Numbered from the stretch's first letter, positions 46,701-54,711 are shown. The stretch: 64,000 bases of DNA from Emticicia aquatica (GCF_923079645.1 NZ_CAKLPY010000001.1:2128001-2192000), one strand, 5' to 3'. Translations and numbers: made by a program. The notes: a model not told the origin generated them from the sequence alone.

Positions 46701-46879
46701 ATCAACAAGATTTCAAACCATAAACTTCTGAAAATAACATCTTGTGCCGAAGTCGTACCAAAGTCATTTTCTACGAATGTTGCCACTCCAATTGCCAATG
46801 CAAACAAGAGAAAATACATTCCTGCAGCTCTTGTAGAAGTGAGTTGATTAAGAAATTTTGTAATTTTTTGTAGTATCAT
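43787..46879 (-). CDS. ccsBA: Fused cytochrome c maturation protein CcsB-CcsA (system II)
   Basis: A 1030-residue fusion that exports haem and attaches it to CXXCH sites. The N-terminal ResB/CcsB part has TMs near 16-36, 50-66 and 78-97, then a large soluble domain with YYGTEGMMHIREG and a TM near 445. The C-terminal CcsA part (from about 690) has repeated TMs, SNGYESM, and the tryptophan-rich haem loop SWGRYWGWDAKETWALV near residue 930, with nearby His. ATG 46879 is preferred over a TTG 12 bases upstream. It opens the operon of 23- and 43-haem cytochromes, apparently as a dedicated assembler. Confidence 0.92.
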   Translation of the reverse strand: MILQKITKFLNQLTSTRAAGMYFLLFALAIGVATFVENDFGTTSAQDVIFRSLWFEILLILFCATIVMNVWRFKLFKQKKWASLCFHLSVVVIVLGAGVTRYYGTEGMMHIREGETSNKYLSTESFLKFQVLQNGKTFSFEEPVYFSSLGSNKFSNSYQIGKALVDVNVDDFIPNPTEKVSPDPNGLPMIKVVIGGAGGREEYYVKQGDQANINGVNFNFTNEQIPNAFNIILNEDSLTFVTQELVNQRVMATQKVDDLVGGVPHKLMLRSLYTVGSSSFVVGEFIEKGVITTESGSRKIKNESLVGLNLSVTVNGKPQKTMVTGRKGDEGQPKILDFGDVKIAISYGAKVETLPFSLMCRDFILEKYPGTENPSSYASEVTLIDPQNAVNREQRIFMNNILDYNGYRFFQSSFDQDELGTYLSVNNDFWGTWISYFGYILLTVGLLMNFFDKKSRFSFLLKKLKEYQMQANIVCFLLFSLVFYSNANAQVNNPISKEHAANFGKLVVQDHNGRVKPMNTYSGELLRKVAKTESLFDQTSDQMILSMILNPSLWEKAPIIQVPNHPNIQKILNSEAKMMSYASFFNDEGNYILEVQVKTAQMMLPKDQGVFEKAIIKLDEKINIVNMIFTGSIFKLFPQVNDVTNTWLSPAEILHDHQGNESNSATKTLFINYLQALNDGSNSGNFQNAEAALTQISNFQKTNGSAIIPSDTKLKAELLLNKLDVFNELKNYYGLLCLLLTGGFLYITIKRKSSLAKWTKYALFAMAIGFIFHTIGLGLRWYISGRAPWSNGYESMIYIGWTTMLAGTLFSRKSLGGLAATATLAATILLVASMSWLDPEITPLVPVLKSYWLTIHVSLEAGSYGFLMLGAVIGMLNLLLMVFINDNNKNNIIRAIKELSIISEITLLGGLAMISIGTYLGGVWANESWGRYWGWDAKETWALVTILVYAFILHMRFIPKLQSVYAFNFASLFGFATVIMTYFGVNYYLSGLHSYAAGDPVPIPPVVYYTVIVLVILSGLAYRNYKKKMV

Positions 46880-47515
46880 GGTTAGAAACAATAGGTATAA
46901 AATAATTTTAAAACCAAAATCTTTTTATGAGTTAATTTACTGCAAATATTTTTTTATTTAGCTTTTATAGTGGGTATGTTTCCTGATAGATATATTATAT
47001 TTATATTGGCTTCCTTGTTTATGTAAGCCTTTCAATTAAACTATTGTGAGTCAAACTATATCATACATTTTCAATATTAAAAGTTTTTTTTGCCATAATA
47101 GCTAAAAATCAAAAATGCGACAATATATTCTCCATTTTATTTTGCGACATCTCTTGTTTTTGTTCTTACATACCCGTCAATACACATTACTTCCCATTGC
47201 TAAATCCAGTGTAATAAAGTACTCATTATCCAAATTTATTCAATTTAGTCTTCAAATAAGAAAAGTCGAGCATAGTAGTTTTTTTTAAGTAAAACAATTT
47301 AGCAAATTTTATTTTTATTATAAAATAACTCATTCTTCAATTTTAAAGTACGTACGTCTCCCTATATATGCTTCCTCTGATACGTTATTTTTTATTTTAA
47401 ATATATGGCGAACTATATAACTACTACCTTTTGTAAAAAATTAGGATGATAGAGGAAGCATAAATCAATTAATATCCGTAATATTAATTTGTAAACTAAC
47501 CGAACCCCTTTCAGC
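46880..47515. other. Intergenic region upstream of multihaem operon and sigma factor
   Basis: About 640 bases without a gene, between divergent transcription units. It contains a 12-bp inverted repeat (47367-47378 with 47451-47462) and CGTACGTAC-like symmetry near 47350. No clear TTTG/TAnnTTTG pair faces ccsBA, so the operon may use an alternative sigma factor, possibly the one encoded next door; this is inference. Confidence 0.5.
47367..47462. repeat. 12-bp inverted repeat upstream of ECF sigma gene
   Basis: TATGCTTCCTCT at 47367-47378 is exactly complementary to AGAGGAAGCATA at 47451-47462, with 72 bases between. The pair ends 53 bases before the sigma-factor GTG. It could form a long-range RNA stem in the leader or be paired protein-binding sites. 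Confidence 0.55.
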
Positions 47516-48085
47516 GTGTTATTTAGACGACGAAATAAAAACTTTAACTTACTTAAAATTATTGAAGGCTGTGTACGGCGAAAACCCTTGGCTCAAAAGG
47601 AACTTTTTGACGCTTTTTCCCATGCCTCTAAGAACATCTGCCTAAGGTATTCTGCTAATGAAGTTGAGGCTGAAGAAATGGTAAGTGATGGCTTTTTGAA
47701 AATTTTCAATAACATCGAAAAATACGATACAGTACAACCATTTGATGCTTGGTTTCGTACCATTATGATAAATACTGCTATTGATTATTTTCGTAAAAAT
47801 CACTCAAGAATTAATTTTACCGATTTGGAATATGCCCAAGAAGTGGTTAATAATGAAAATGAACTTGATTTATTATCAACTGAGGAGATAATGGCTTTTA
47901 TTCAAAAGCTTTCACCCGTGTATCGTATGGTTTTCTCACTTTATGCAGTTGATGGATATTCGTACGCAGAAATTTCGCTAATGTTAGGAATTACTGAGGG
48001 GGGAGTTCGTGCAAATATATATAAAGCACGAGTAAACCTACAACAATGGATTAGAGATTATTTAGCACGACAATCTACAATTTAA
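47516..48085 (+). CDS. ECF-type RNA polymerase sigma factor
   Basis: A 189-residue sigma-70 family factor of the extracytoplasmic-function type. Region 2 covers about 50-95 (EAEEMVSDGFLKIFNNIEKY, then FDAWFRTIMINTAIDYFRK). Region 4 covers about 130-180 (LSPVYRMVFSLYAVDGYSYAEI, ITEGGVRANIYKARVNL). The only suitable start is GTG 47516; the next ATG falls inside region 2. It is followed after 5 bases by a TM/beta-barrel protein, so the two are cotranscribed and the partner may regulate it. Confidence 0.92.
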   Translation: MLFRRRNKNFNLLKIIEGCVRRKPLAQKELFDAFSHASKNICLRYSANEVEAEEMVSDGFLKIFNNIEKYDTVQPFDAWFRTIMINTAIDYFRKNHSRINFTDLEYAQEVVNNENELDLLSTEEIMAFIQKLSPVYRMVFSLYAVDGYSYAEISLMLGITEGGVRANIYKARVNLQQWIRDYLARQSTI

Positions 48086-48090
48086 AGCTT

Positions 48091-49356
48091 ATGTCAAACG
48101 ATTTATTCGATAGAAAAATAAAAAAACGACTGGAATCAATCAATAGTCCAGTGAGTCTGAATGTTTGGACTAAAGTTGAAAAACAGTTGGCAATACCATG
48201 GTATAACAACTTTTGGCGTCGATATGCTTTGCCTATGTATTCGGTTCTGACAACAGTACTGTTATTTCTAAGTCTTACGGGATTTTTAATGAATAAAGAA
48301 CAAATAAATTTATTAAATGAGAAGATTGCTACTATTAATAAAGTAAATACCCAACCAACTACAAAAAAAACCATTGTTTTGAGAGACACAGTATTTATAG
48401 AAAAAATTTTATATGTACGACAAGGATCAAATAATACGATTCAGCCGAATTTATATTTGAATCAATTAAATGAAAAAAAAATTAACAAATTAATTGTTAG
48501 TGGGTTAGATAAATACAAGTCAGAAAATGAATTTAAACAAGTCGGCAGATTAAGTCGTCCTGAAAAACCAATTTCTCAAATTTTAGGCCCAGACACTTCT
48601 AATCAAACTCAGATAGATAAAAATACTATTCTAACTAATATGGTTAATACAGTTACTAAAGTTGAGCCTAAAAAAGATACGACTAAAGAATTAGCATTTT
48701 CCAATCCTAAGCCTGATATAACGCCTACATCACCTGCTAAAAAGGTATTTAAGTTTCCTAAAATTAATGCTCGTTTTGGTCTATCAAGTTCAATTGGTAC
48801 TGAAGGAGATATAAATTTAGGGCCTGTTGTTGAATTATTTTTAAACCCTAATTTGAGTTTTTCAACAGGACTAGGTATAAATAAATATCGTAAGCTTGAA
48901 TACGGTTCAAGTAAACAGTTCAATTTAAATACTGGACAGGATTTTCTGGATTTATACAGTTCAAAAATTCCGAAGAATTATGATTTATTAAGCGAGATAA
49001 ATATTAATACCTCAATTTTAGAACTTCCACTCATTCTAAACTATTATGTACCAATTAAAAGGAATTTTGATCTAAAATTCTCTTTTGGAACACATATAGA
49101 TATGGAATTATATCAAAATATTCAATTTGAAACCTATCAAAATGGAGAGGAGATATATACAGAATTCAATACATTAGCAGCCAAAAACAGTTGGCACAAC
49201 ATGATATTAGGAGTTGGAGGGCAATACCGACACAAAAATATTGTTTTTCAGGTAAGCCCTAGTTATTTGTATAATTATAGAGAAGTTGATTATATCAAAT
49301 CGGGGGGGGCTTTTAGAATAATTGGAAGTGTTTTACTAAATATTAGTAATCAGTGA
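48091..49356 (+). CDS. Single-TM protein with C-terminal beta-barrel-like domain, sigma-factor partner
   Basis: A 421-residue protein. Residues 1-47 are basic and helical (MSNDLFDRKIKKRLESI), one TM lies at about 51-70, then a low-complexity linker (about 75-215) and a beta-rich region (about 220-421: RFGLSSSIGTEG, LSFSTGLGINKYRK, ELPLILNYYVP) like the PorT/outer-membrane barrel family. This layout, with a cytoplasmic head, TM and barrel, recurs beside ECF sigma genes in Bacteroidota. The head may act as anti-sigma. How one chain spans the inner membrane and forms a barrel is unclear. Confidence 0.75.
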   Translation: MSNDLFDRKIKKRLESINSPVSLNVWTKVEKQLAIPWYNNFWRRYALPMYSVLTTVLLFLSLTGFLMNKEQINLLNEKIATINKVNTQPTTKKTIVLRDTVFIEKILYVRQGSNNTIQPNLYLNQLNEKKINKLIVSGLDKYKSENEFKQVGRLSRPEKPISQILGPDTSNQTQIDKNTILTNMVNTVTKVEPKKDTTKELAFSNPKPDITPTSPAKKVFKFPKINARFGLSSSIGTEGDINLGPVVELFLNPNLSFSTGLGINKYRKLEYGSSKQFNLNTGQDFLDLYSSKIPKNYDLLSEININTSILELPLILNYYVPIKRNFDLKFSFGTHIDMELYQNIQFETYQNGEEIYTEFNTLAAKNSWHNMILGVGGQYRHKNIVFQVSPSYLYNYREVDYIKSGGAFRIIGSVLLNISNQ

Positions 49357-49525
49357 TATAATTGGAGGATTCACTGTGCTACTTACATGGCTTGTGATAG
49401 ATTCGCCTCACCATATAATTGCCTGATTATTAAATAGTTAACAAGTTTTTTAAGTGTTTAATTATTCAGAAAATCAAGAGTTTGATAATTATTATAAGTA
49501 TTAATTACTTGTGCATTTGCAACTT

Positions 49526-49956
49526 ATGTCTCATAAAAAGGAATAAAACCATACTTGAGAACAAGCTGAAGAATATGCTCATAATGCATTGTATAATTTG
49601 TATTCTATTCAGCAGAAGAAACGTATGATTCATGTTGGGAGTCTGAGTTGATAAAACGAATCGAAGCACAAAAAACAGAATAAATGAAGTATAATGATTA
49701 AAATTCTATCTCTAAACTTGCTGAAGTCCATCAAAACTTAGGTAAACAAGCTTTTACAACCTATAAAAAACCAGTCGAAAATCTAATTAGCAGCAAAACT
49801 ATAGACCAAAAACAAATTGAGCATTTATTAGATGATATGCTCAGTTTTTGTTTTGATGAACATATACTACAATTCTATAAGCAGCTTTGTAGGTATTTCT
49901 ATACGTTAAATCCAGCAGCAACTGCCTATCATGTGTATTCTTACAGAGATATGTAA
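49526..49956 (+). pseudogene. Decayed gene with several stops and a frameshift
   Basis: Two overlapping frames read as one broken protein. The first, from ATG 49526, has in-frame TAA and TGA, then EQAEEYAHNALYNLYSIQQ. The second picks up near 49620 (SAEETYDSCWESELIKRIEA), has two TAA codons (49681, 49699), then runs openly from 49702 to TAA at 49954 (KLAEVHQNLGKQAF to YHVYSYRDM). The four stops could be CAA/CGA codons changed by C-to-T. The original was about 140 residues, with an acidic, helical C-terminus. The family is not recognised; conservation of protein-like composition supports recent decay. Confidence 0.65.
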
Positions 49957-50115
49957 GACGAAAATAATTGGTAAAAGTAGATAAAAGAAATACACTACTT
50001 CAATATATGTAGGCTAAAACGCAACCAATTTCTTTATTCTGGCAATGTATATTTCACTACGAAGTTAGATTTTTTTCCAGCGGTGAGTATTTTAGACTCA
50101 AGGCAAGTATGCTGC

Positions 50116-51123
50116 CTATTTTTCTTTTGTCATTACTTCTTTCATTTTTCTTTCGGAAGTACTAATAACTAATATATCATTGAACGCTTTCAAGTTTGTA
50201 ACCGCAAACTTTGTCGGTAATCCTTTGCTTGACAATTCCCACAAATTGTTGCCATTGGTTCTTCTATAAATACCGTCCCATTGGCCGGCAAATGTCAAAT
50301 CATAGTGTTGAAGTACATTGAAAGTATAAAGATCTTTTGGTAAACCATTTTGCAGTGATTGCCAAGTTTTGCCGTCTGCTGAAGACAATAATAATTCATT
50401 ATATGACATTGCATATAATTGGTTTGTGTCTGAACTAATATTGTGCATACTAAATTGTGGAGATGAATTTATCCAAGATTTGTCCGTTTGTTGTGAAAAA
50501 ATACCATGGTTGGTTGCTAAATAAAAACTCCCTTTATAAAGAGTTGCTCCATTTGTTTGCAAAGAATTTTGTCCAAATTCTAACGTCCAATTGTCTGATA
50601 TTTTGTTGAATGAATAAAAACCGTCATTAGTACAAACGTATAGGACGTTGTTGAATTTACAAAAACGTCTAATTGTCAAGTTAGTTAATCCATTATTTAG
50701 GTTTTTCCAGTTTTTTCCATTGTCTGTCGTATAAAAAATACCTTTAAATTGAGTTCCAACGAAAATTTCATTATCAATAATTGATAATGCCCCAATATTT
50801 CCTTCTATTATTTGTTTGTCGGTCTGAATGCTATCCCAAATCTTATTTTCAAAATTATAGATATATACACCATTATCCTTTGTTGCAACGCCAATGAATT
50901 GATTGGAAGTGTCTATTCCGCCCAAGCCAATTGTAATTCTTTCTGGTAAGCCATTACTTGAATTTATCCAACTAAGTCCGTTGTCAAACGAAAAATAGAT
51001 AATGCCTTTTGAAACTTCTTTTGACAAGGAATCAATATCATTTGCTTTTGAATCACTACTTTTTTGTGAATTGCAGAAATTCAAAATAAGTGTCGTGAAA
51101 ATTATTAGAAATATTCTAATCAT
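50116..51123 (-). CDS. Lipoprotein with BNR/sialidase-type beta-propeller repeats
   Basis: A 335-residue predicted lipoprotein or secreted protein (MIRIFLIIFTTLILNFCNS, lipobox at Cys17). The body is a run of six or seven blades in the style of BNR/Asp-box or YCF48-like proteins: IYFSFDNGLSWINSSNGLP, IFYTTDNGKNWKNLNNGL and LLLSSADGKTWQSLQNGLP. Each has the S/T-x-D-x-G-x-x-W Asp-box form. No catalytic residues of a sialidase are visible, so a binding or scaffold role is more likely. The surrounding region is rich in broken genes, so it may be accessory. Confidence 0.8.
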   Translation of the reverse strand: MIRIFLIIFTTLILNFCNSQKSSDSKANDIDSLSKEVSKGIIYFSFDNGLSWINSSNGLPERITIGLGGIDTSNQFIGVATKDNGVYIYNFENKIWDSIQTDKQIIEGNIGALSIIDNEIFVGTQFKGIFYTTDNGKNWKNLNNGLTNLTIRRFCKFNNVLYVCTNDGFYSFNKISDNWTLEFGQNSLQTNGATLYKGSFYLATNHGIFSQQTDKSWINSSPQFSMHNISSDTNQLYAMSYNELLLSSADGKTWQSLQNGLPKDLYTFNVLQHYDLTFAGQWDGIYRRTNGNNLWELSSKGLPTKFAVTNLKAFNDILVISTSERKMKEVMTKEK

Positions 51124-51356
51124 CTGTCAGTTTGTTGTTAATGATGGTCATCATTACGATGCAAATAAAGGCTAGGAATTGCCGATGGTGGAAAGTTTTT
51201 TATTCATCCGCCGAAGCCTTACATGGCTTTTTGATGATGTTAGATATTAAGAACTAAAGCTGGGCTTTATTTATCTCCTGCAAAAACCGTCAAGAGAAAC
51301 TCCGCTATCAAATATTATTTTGCACATATCTCAGTTTATATTTGTTGAATTCATTA

Positions 51357-51770
51357 TTATTTCCCCGTCATTTTTTTAAACTTCTCAATGTCAAGAAATA
51401 TTATTCCCCAATTATGTCCGTCTAAATCTTCAATATTTCTAATTTGCATAAAGCCTTCGTCAACAATTTCAGTTGTTTCGGTTCCTCCTGCTTTTAAACC
51501 TTTCTCCATAATTTCATTCACCTTGTTAAAACTTTCTACTGGAAGTGTAAATGTTGCAATTCTATTTTTTTTAGGGTCAGCTATATTTTTCCTATTTCCT
51601 GTTTTGGTCTTCTCGAGTGTCTGAAGCATAACATATATTTGGTCAGTCCAGACCATACATTTTTGGTCATCAAATGTGAATAATGGGTTAACTGTAAATC
51701 CTAATTGTATGTAAAAGTTCATTGAGGCTTCCACATTTTTCACTGGTAAGTTGATAAATATTTGTCTCAT
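51357..51770 (-). CDS. VOC-superfamily (glyoxalase/bleomycin-resistance-like) protein
   Basis: A 137-residue protein with two beta-alpha-beta-beta-beta units. ATG 51770 is chosen over a TTG 6 bases upstream. FINLPVKNVEASMNFYIQLGF opens the first unit and MQIRNIEDLDGHNWGIIFLD closes the second. DGHNW is the usual metal-ligand position, but the first-unit His is not evident, so metal binding is uncertain. Proteins of this kind (PhnB/YdeN-like) are often annotated as lactoylglutathione lyase-like without proof. Confidence 0.85.
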   Translation of the reverse strand: MRQIFINLPVKNVEASMNFYIQLGFTVNPLFTFDDQKCMVWTDQIYVMLQTLEKTKTGNRKNIADPKKNRIATFTLPVESFNKVNEIMEKGLKAGGTETTEIVDEGFMQIRNIEDLDGHNWGIIFLDIEKFKKMTGK

Positions 51771-51932
51771 TGTCAATTAAGATTCAGTTATTTAAATTTT
51801 CTCTACTTTAAGAATGATAGTTGTAATCATAAAAATATAAAATCTAACCAAAAGAATATACATTATTTATCTTTTAAATAAAATAAGTTAAACTGACTTT
51901 CGATATTTTCTATTGTTCGATTACTCACATAA

Positions 51933-52163
51933 TTGTATCAATGCGTGGTTGTACTTATAGTTCTTGAATCAGTAGGCTCTGGAGATACGCAGTTAAGTTT
52001 TGGAGTTGTCGTAGCCCCTTCGATTACAGCTTCTTATACATGGCAAGAAGTGGGTGGTACAAATGCTACTGGTTCGAGAACTTTTAGTGGTTCTACACTT
52101 ACCATTACAGGTTTACCTTTGCATGCTACCATTGATTTGAGCATCAGTCCGACCAATACATAG
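51933..52163 (+). pseudogene. 3' stump of a surface or repeat protein
   Basis: A 76-codon frame whose start (MYQCVVV) looks like chance, while the rest (QLSFGVVVAPSITASYTWQEV, then TITGLPLHATIDLSI) reads like the end of a beta-rich extracellular domain with Thr/Ser-rich strands. It has no signal peptide. A perfect 15-bp terminator follows 17 bases past the stop, as expected for the true end of a gene. I infer that the 5' part was deleted. Confidence 0.5.
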
Positions 52164-52180
52164 CCATAAAAACAGATTTT

Positions 52181-52224
52181 TGCTACATGAAATGATTTTA
52201 CAAGTCATTTCATGTAGCATTTTT
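52181..52224 (+). terminator. Terminator after the surface-protein stump
   Basis: 15-bp perfect stem (52181-52195 with 52205-52219), 9-nt loop, T5 tail on the plus strand. It also lies just past the stop of the convergent Nudix regulator and could serve both. Confidence 0.8.
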
Positions 52225-52232
52225 CGGAATAG

Positions 52233-52925
52233 TCATTCTCCAAAACTGTACAAAAATGGGGCTTTATGAGCTTTTCCTGAAAATTGCTTTTCATGCCGTT
52301 GTAAAATACCTAAACTTAATATTTTTCTTTGAAAAGTACCTCGATGTAGTTTTTCACCCAAAATCGCTTCATAAACTTTCTGCAAATCGTTCATTGTAAA
52401 AAAAGGCGGCAGTAAATTCATTCCGACTAGCTTTCGTTCCAAATTATCTCGAAGTGTTTGTAATGCTTTTGCTACAATTTCGGCGTGGTCAAGCATCAAA
52501 ACGGGAAGTTTATCAATATCATACCAATCACAAGAATCAGATAGAGCGTCGGGGGTTGGCACTACATCATTATAATTTATTAAAGCATAATAAGCTACCG
52601 AAATAAACCTATCGAGCATCCAAGTAAATTCTGTCAAATCATGTTCATTAGATTCTAGAATCGTTTGCATGATTTCGGGTTTGTATCGAGCTACATCACC
52701 AAAAGTATAAAACTGCTCCAAATAAATATTATCTAGTCCTGTTCGTTCTTTCAACCCTCTCCTAACTGCATCATTCAGGTTTTCATTTCGATTCACAAAA
52801 CCACCTGGTAGAGCAAATAAACCAGTATTGTGGTATTTCGTAATTAATATTTTTAGTCGTTCGCCCGAAAAACCAAAAACTACAGAGTCGAAAGCTATAT
52901 GCCGCAAATATCCTTTTTCTTCCAC
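52233..52925 (-). CDS. Nudix-domain transcriptional regulator (NrtR/AraR-like)
   Basis: A 230-residue protein with a Nudix fold (about 8-140) and a C-terminal winged helix (about 160-225: FTMNDLQKVYEAILGEKLHRGTFQRKIL). In the Nudix box the residues read GGFVNRNENLNDAVRRGLKERTGL, without the usual REXXEE glutamates, so it likely binds a ligand without hydrolysing it, as in NrtR and the Bacteroides AraR type. Start is GTG 52925. Its promoter (52964-52995) and a dyad at 52999-53023 lie in the divergent gap to the esterase genes, which are its probable target. Confidence 0.87.
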   Translation of the reverse strand: MEEKGYLRHIAFDSVVFGFSGERLKILITKYHNTGLFALPGGFVNRNENLNDAVRRGLKERTGLDNIYLEQFYTFGDVARYKPEIMQTILESNEHDLTEFTWMLDRFISVAYYALINYNDVVPTPDALSDSCDWYDIDKLPVLMLDHAEIVAKALQTLRDNLERKLVGMNLLPPFFTMNDLQKVYEAILGEKLHRGTFQRKILSLGILQRHEKQFSGKAHKAPFLYSFGE

Positions 52926-52963
52926 TTATTTTTTAGTTTATGATGAAATAACTATAATTTTTT

Positions 52964-52995
52964 CAAAAATAAATAGGATTATTTTAAAAAACCAA
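52964..52995 (-). promoter_or_regulatory. Promoter of the Nudix regulator gene
   Basis: TTG (52995-52993), 21-base spacer, TATTTTTG (52971-52964) on the minus strand, about 38 bases before the GTG. Confidence 0.5.
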
Positions 52996-52998
52996 TTA

Positions 52999-53023
52999 TT
53001 ATTGTCTCAATTTGCGACAATAA
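52999..53023. promoter_or_regulatory. Candidate operator for the Nudix regulator
   Basis: Perfect 8-bp arms TTATTGTC and GACAATAA with a 9-base spacer. Centred between the divergent regulator and the first esterase gene, 18 bases before the esterase ATG. The location suits control of both. Confidence 0.55.
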
Positions 53024-53041
53024 GTAATTTAATCTAAAAAA

Positions 53042-54676
53042 ATGAAAAGAATCATCTCATTATTCGCCTTAATTATGTTGTATAATTTTAATGTAAATGC
53101 ACAAAACAATAATGCGTTTGCAATACAGGCAACCATTGAAAACGGCGTAATTGAAGGCAATTACGACACAAAAACTGGAATTCAAACATATTTTGGTGTT
53201 CCGTTTGCCAAACCACCAATCGGTGAATTACGCTGGAAAGCACCACAAGCACTCGAAAACTGGAAAGGTGTGAAAGAAACCAAAAAGTTTGGCCCAAGAC
53301 CAATGCAAAAATTAATTTGGGGTGATATGAACTCCCGCTCAAATGGCGTAAGTGAAGATTGCCTTTACTTAAATGTTTGGACTCCAGCCAAACGAAACAC
53401 CAAAGATTTACCTGTTTTAGTGTATTTTTATGGTGGAGGAAACGTTGCAGGCGATGGTTCTGAGCCTCGTTATGATGGAGAAAGCATGGCAAAAAAAGGA
53501 ATTGTGGTTGTTACTTGTAATTATCGTTTAAATGTTTTTGGAAATTTCGCTCATCCTGAATTAAGTGCAGAAACATCTTATAAAGGTTCAGGAAATTATG
53601 GCTATTTCGACCAAATTGCTGCACTTAAATGGGTACAGAAAAATATAGCACAATTTGGCGGAGACCCTAAAAAAGTAACGATCGCAGGCGAATCTGCTGG
53701 TTCAATTTCTGTTAGTTATCAAATGGCATCGCCATTAACAAAAGGTTTGATTGCAGGTGCAATTGGTGAAAGTGGTGCTGGTATTAATCCAACAATGGCT
53801 CCAGTAACATTAGCTGAAGCTGAAAAAGAAGGACTTACATTTGCTAAAAATGCGGGTGTTCCTACACTAAAACAATTAAGAGCGTTATCTTCAAGAGATG
53901 TGTACGAAATTTATGACGAATCAAAACGTTTTGGATTTCCAGTAGTACTTGACGGCTATTTTCTACCGAAAACGCTTCCACAAATTTTCAATGCAAAAGA
54001 ACAAGCACAAGTTCCTCTTTTATTAGGTTGGAATTCGGCCGAAATACCTGGGCAAGCATTCATGTTCGGAATGCCTTATACAACCGAAAACTTTATCACA
54101 AGAGTAAAAAAAGAATATCCAAACGATGCTGATGAAGTATTGAAATTATATCCTCATTCTTCAGAAAAAGAAGTTGAACTCTCAGCAACTGCTTTAGCGT
54201 CCGACCGTTTTATTTCTTATAGCACGTGGAAATGGTTCGATTTACACAGAAATAATAGTTCACAACCAGTTTACCGATATTTATATAGTAAACTTCGCCC
54301 AGCATTAGTAGATAATTCATTAGCTTCTGGTTTGGCTGGCGGAACGGTAAAAAAAGACGCCAATACACCTGAGCCACCAAAAGCTGTTGGAGCTCCACAT
54401 GCTTGTGAAATCGAATATTGTATGGGAAATCTTCACTTAATTAAAGACTACGCTTGGACACCAGACGACTATAAAGTTTCGGAAACTATGCTTAATTATT
54501 TCGCTAATTTTATTAAAACTGGCAATCCAAACGGAGCGAAATTACCAGAATGGACGGCGGCAAAAGCTGGCGATACAAATCCGCCTGTTATGATTATTGA
54601 TACAGAATCTCGTACAGAAAAAACACAAAATGATGCCCGTTATTTGTTTTTAGATAAGGCTTACGGCAATAAATAA
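53042..54676 (+). CDS. Exported type-B carboxylesterase, copy A
   Basis: A 544-residue alpha/beta-hydrolase of the carboxylesterase/lipase family. Signal peptide MKRIISLFALIMLYNFNVNA. The N-terminal signature IQTYFGVPFAKPPIGELRW is followed by the oxyanion-hole region YFYGGGNVAG, EDCLYLNVW (disulphide region), and the nucleophile motif GESAGS with Ser near 218. The His of the triad is likely in GAPHACEIEY. It probably cleaves ester bonds of polysaccharide decorations or lipids outside the cytoplasm. A second, divergent paralogue starts 35 bases downstream. Confidence 0.92.
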   Translation: MKRIISLFALIMLYNFNVNAQNNNAFAIQATIENGVIEGNYDTKTGIQTYFGVPFAKPPIGELRWKAPQALENWKGVKETKKFGPRPMQKLIWGDMNSRSNGVSEDCLYLNVWTPAKRNTKDLPVLVYFYGGGNVAGDGSEPRYDGESMAKKGIVVVTCNYRLNVFGNFAHPELSAETSYKGSGNYGYFDQIAALKWVQKNIAQFGGDPKKVTIAGESAGSISVSYQMASPLTKGLIAGAIGESGAGINPTMAPVTLAEAEKEGLTFAKNAGVPTLKQLRALSSRDVYEIYDESKRFGFPVVLDGYFLPKTLPQIFNAKEQAQVPLLLGWNSAEIPGQAFMFGMPYTTENFITRVKKEYPNDADEVLKLYPHSSEKEVELSATALASDRFISYSTWKWFDLHRNNSSQPVYRYLYSKLRPALVDNSLASGLAGGTVKKDANTPEPPKAVGAPHACEIEYCMGNLHLIKDYAWTPDDYKVSETMLNYFANFIKTGNPNGAKLPEWTAAKAGDTNPPVMIIDTESRTEKTQNDARYLFLDKAYGNK

Positions 54677-54711
54677 TCTTTCAAAACTATTCAAAACTAC
54701 TTTTAAAATTC

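Noticed and set aside
47367-47462. Insertion-sequence ends
   Set aside because: The 12-bp inverted repeats enclose only 72 bases with no transposase and no flanking target duplication that I could see.
49526-49956. Recoded stop codons or alternative code
   Set aside because: Stops occur in only this segment together with a frameshift; all neighbouring genes use normal stops.
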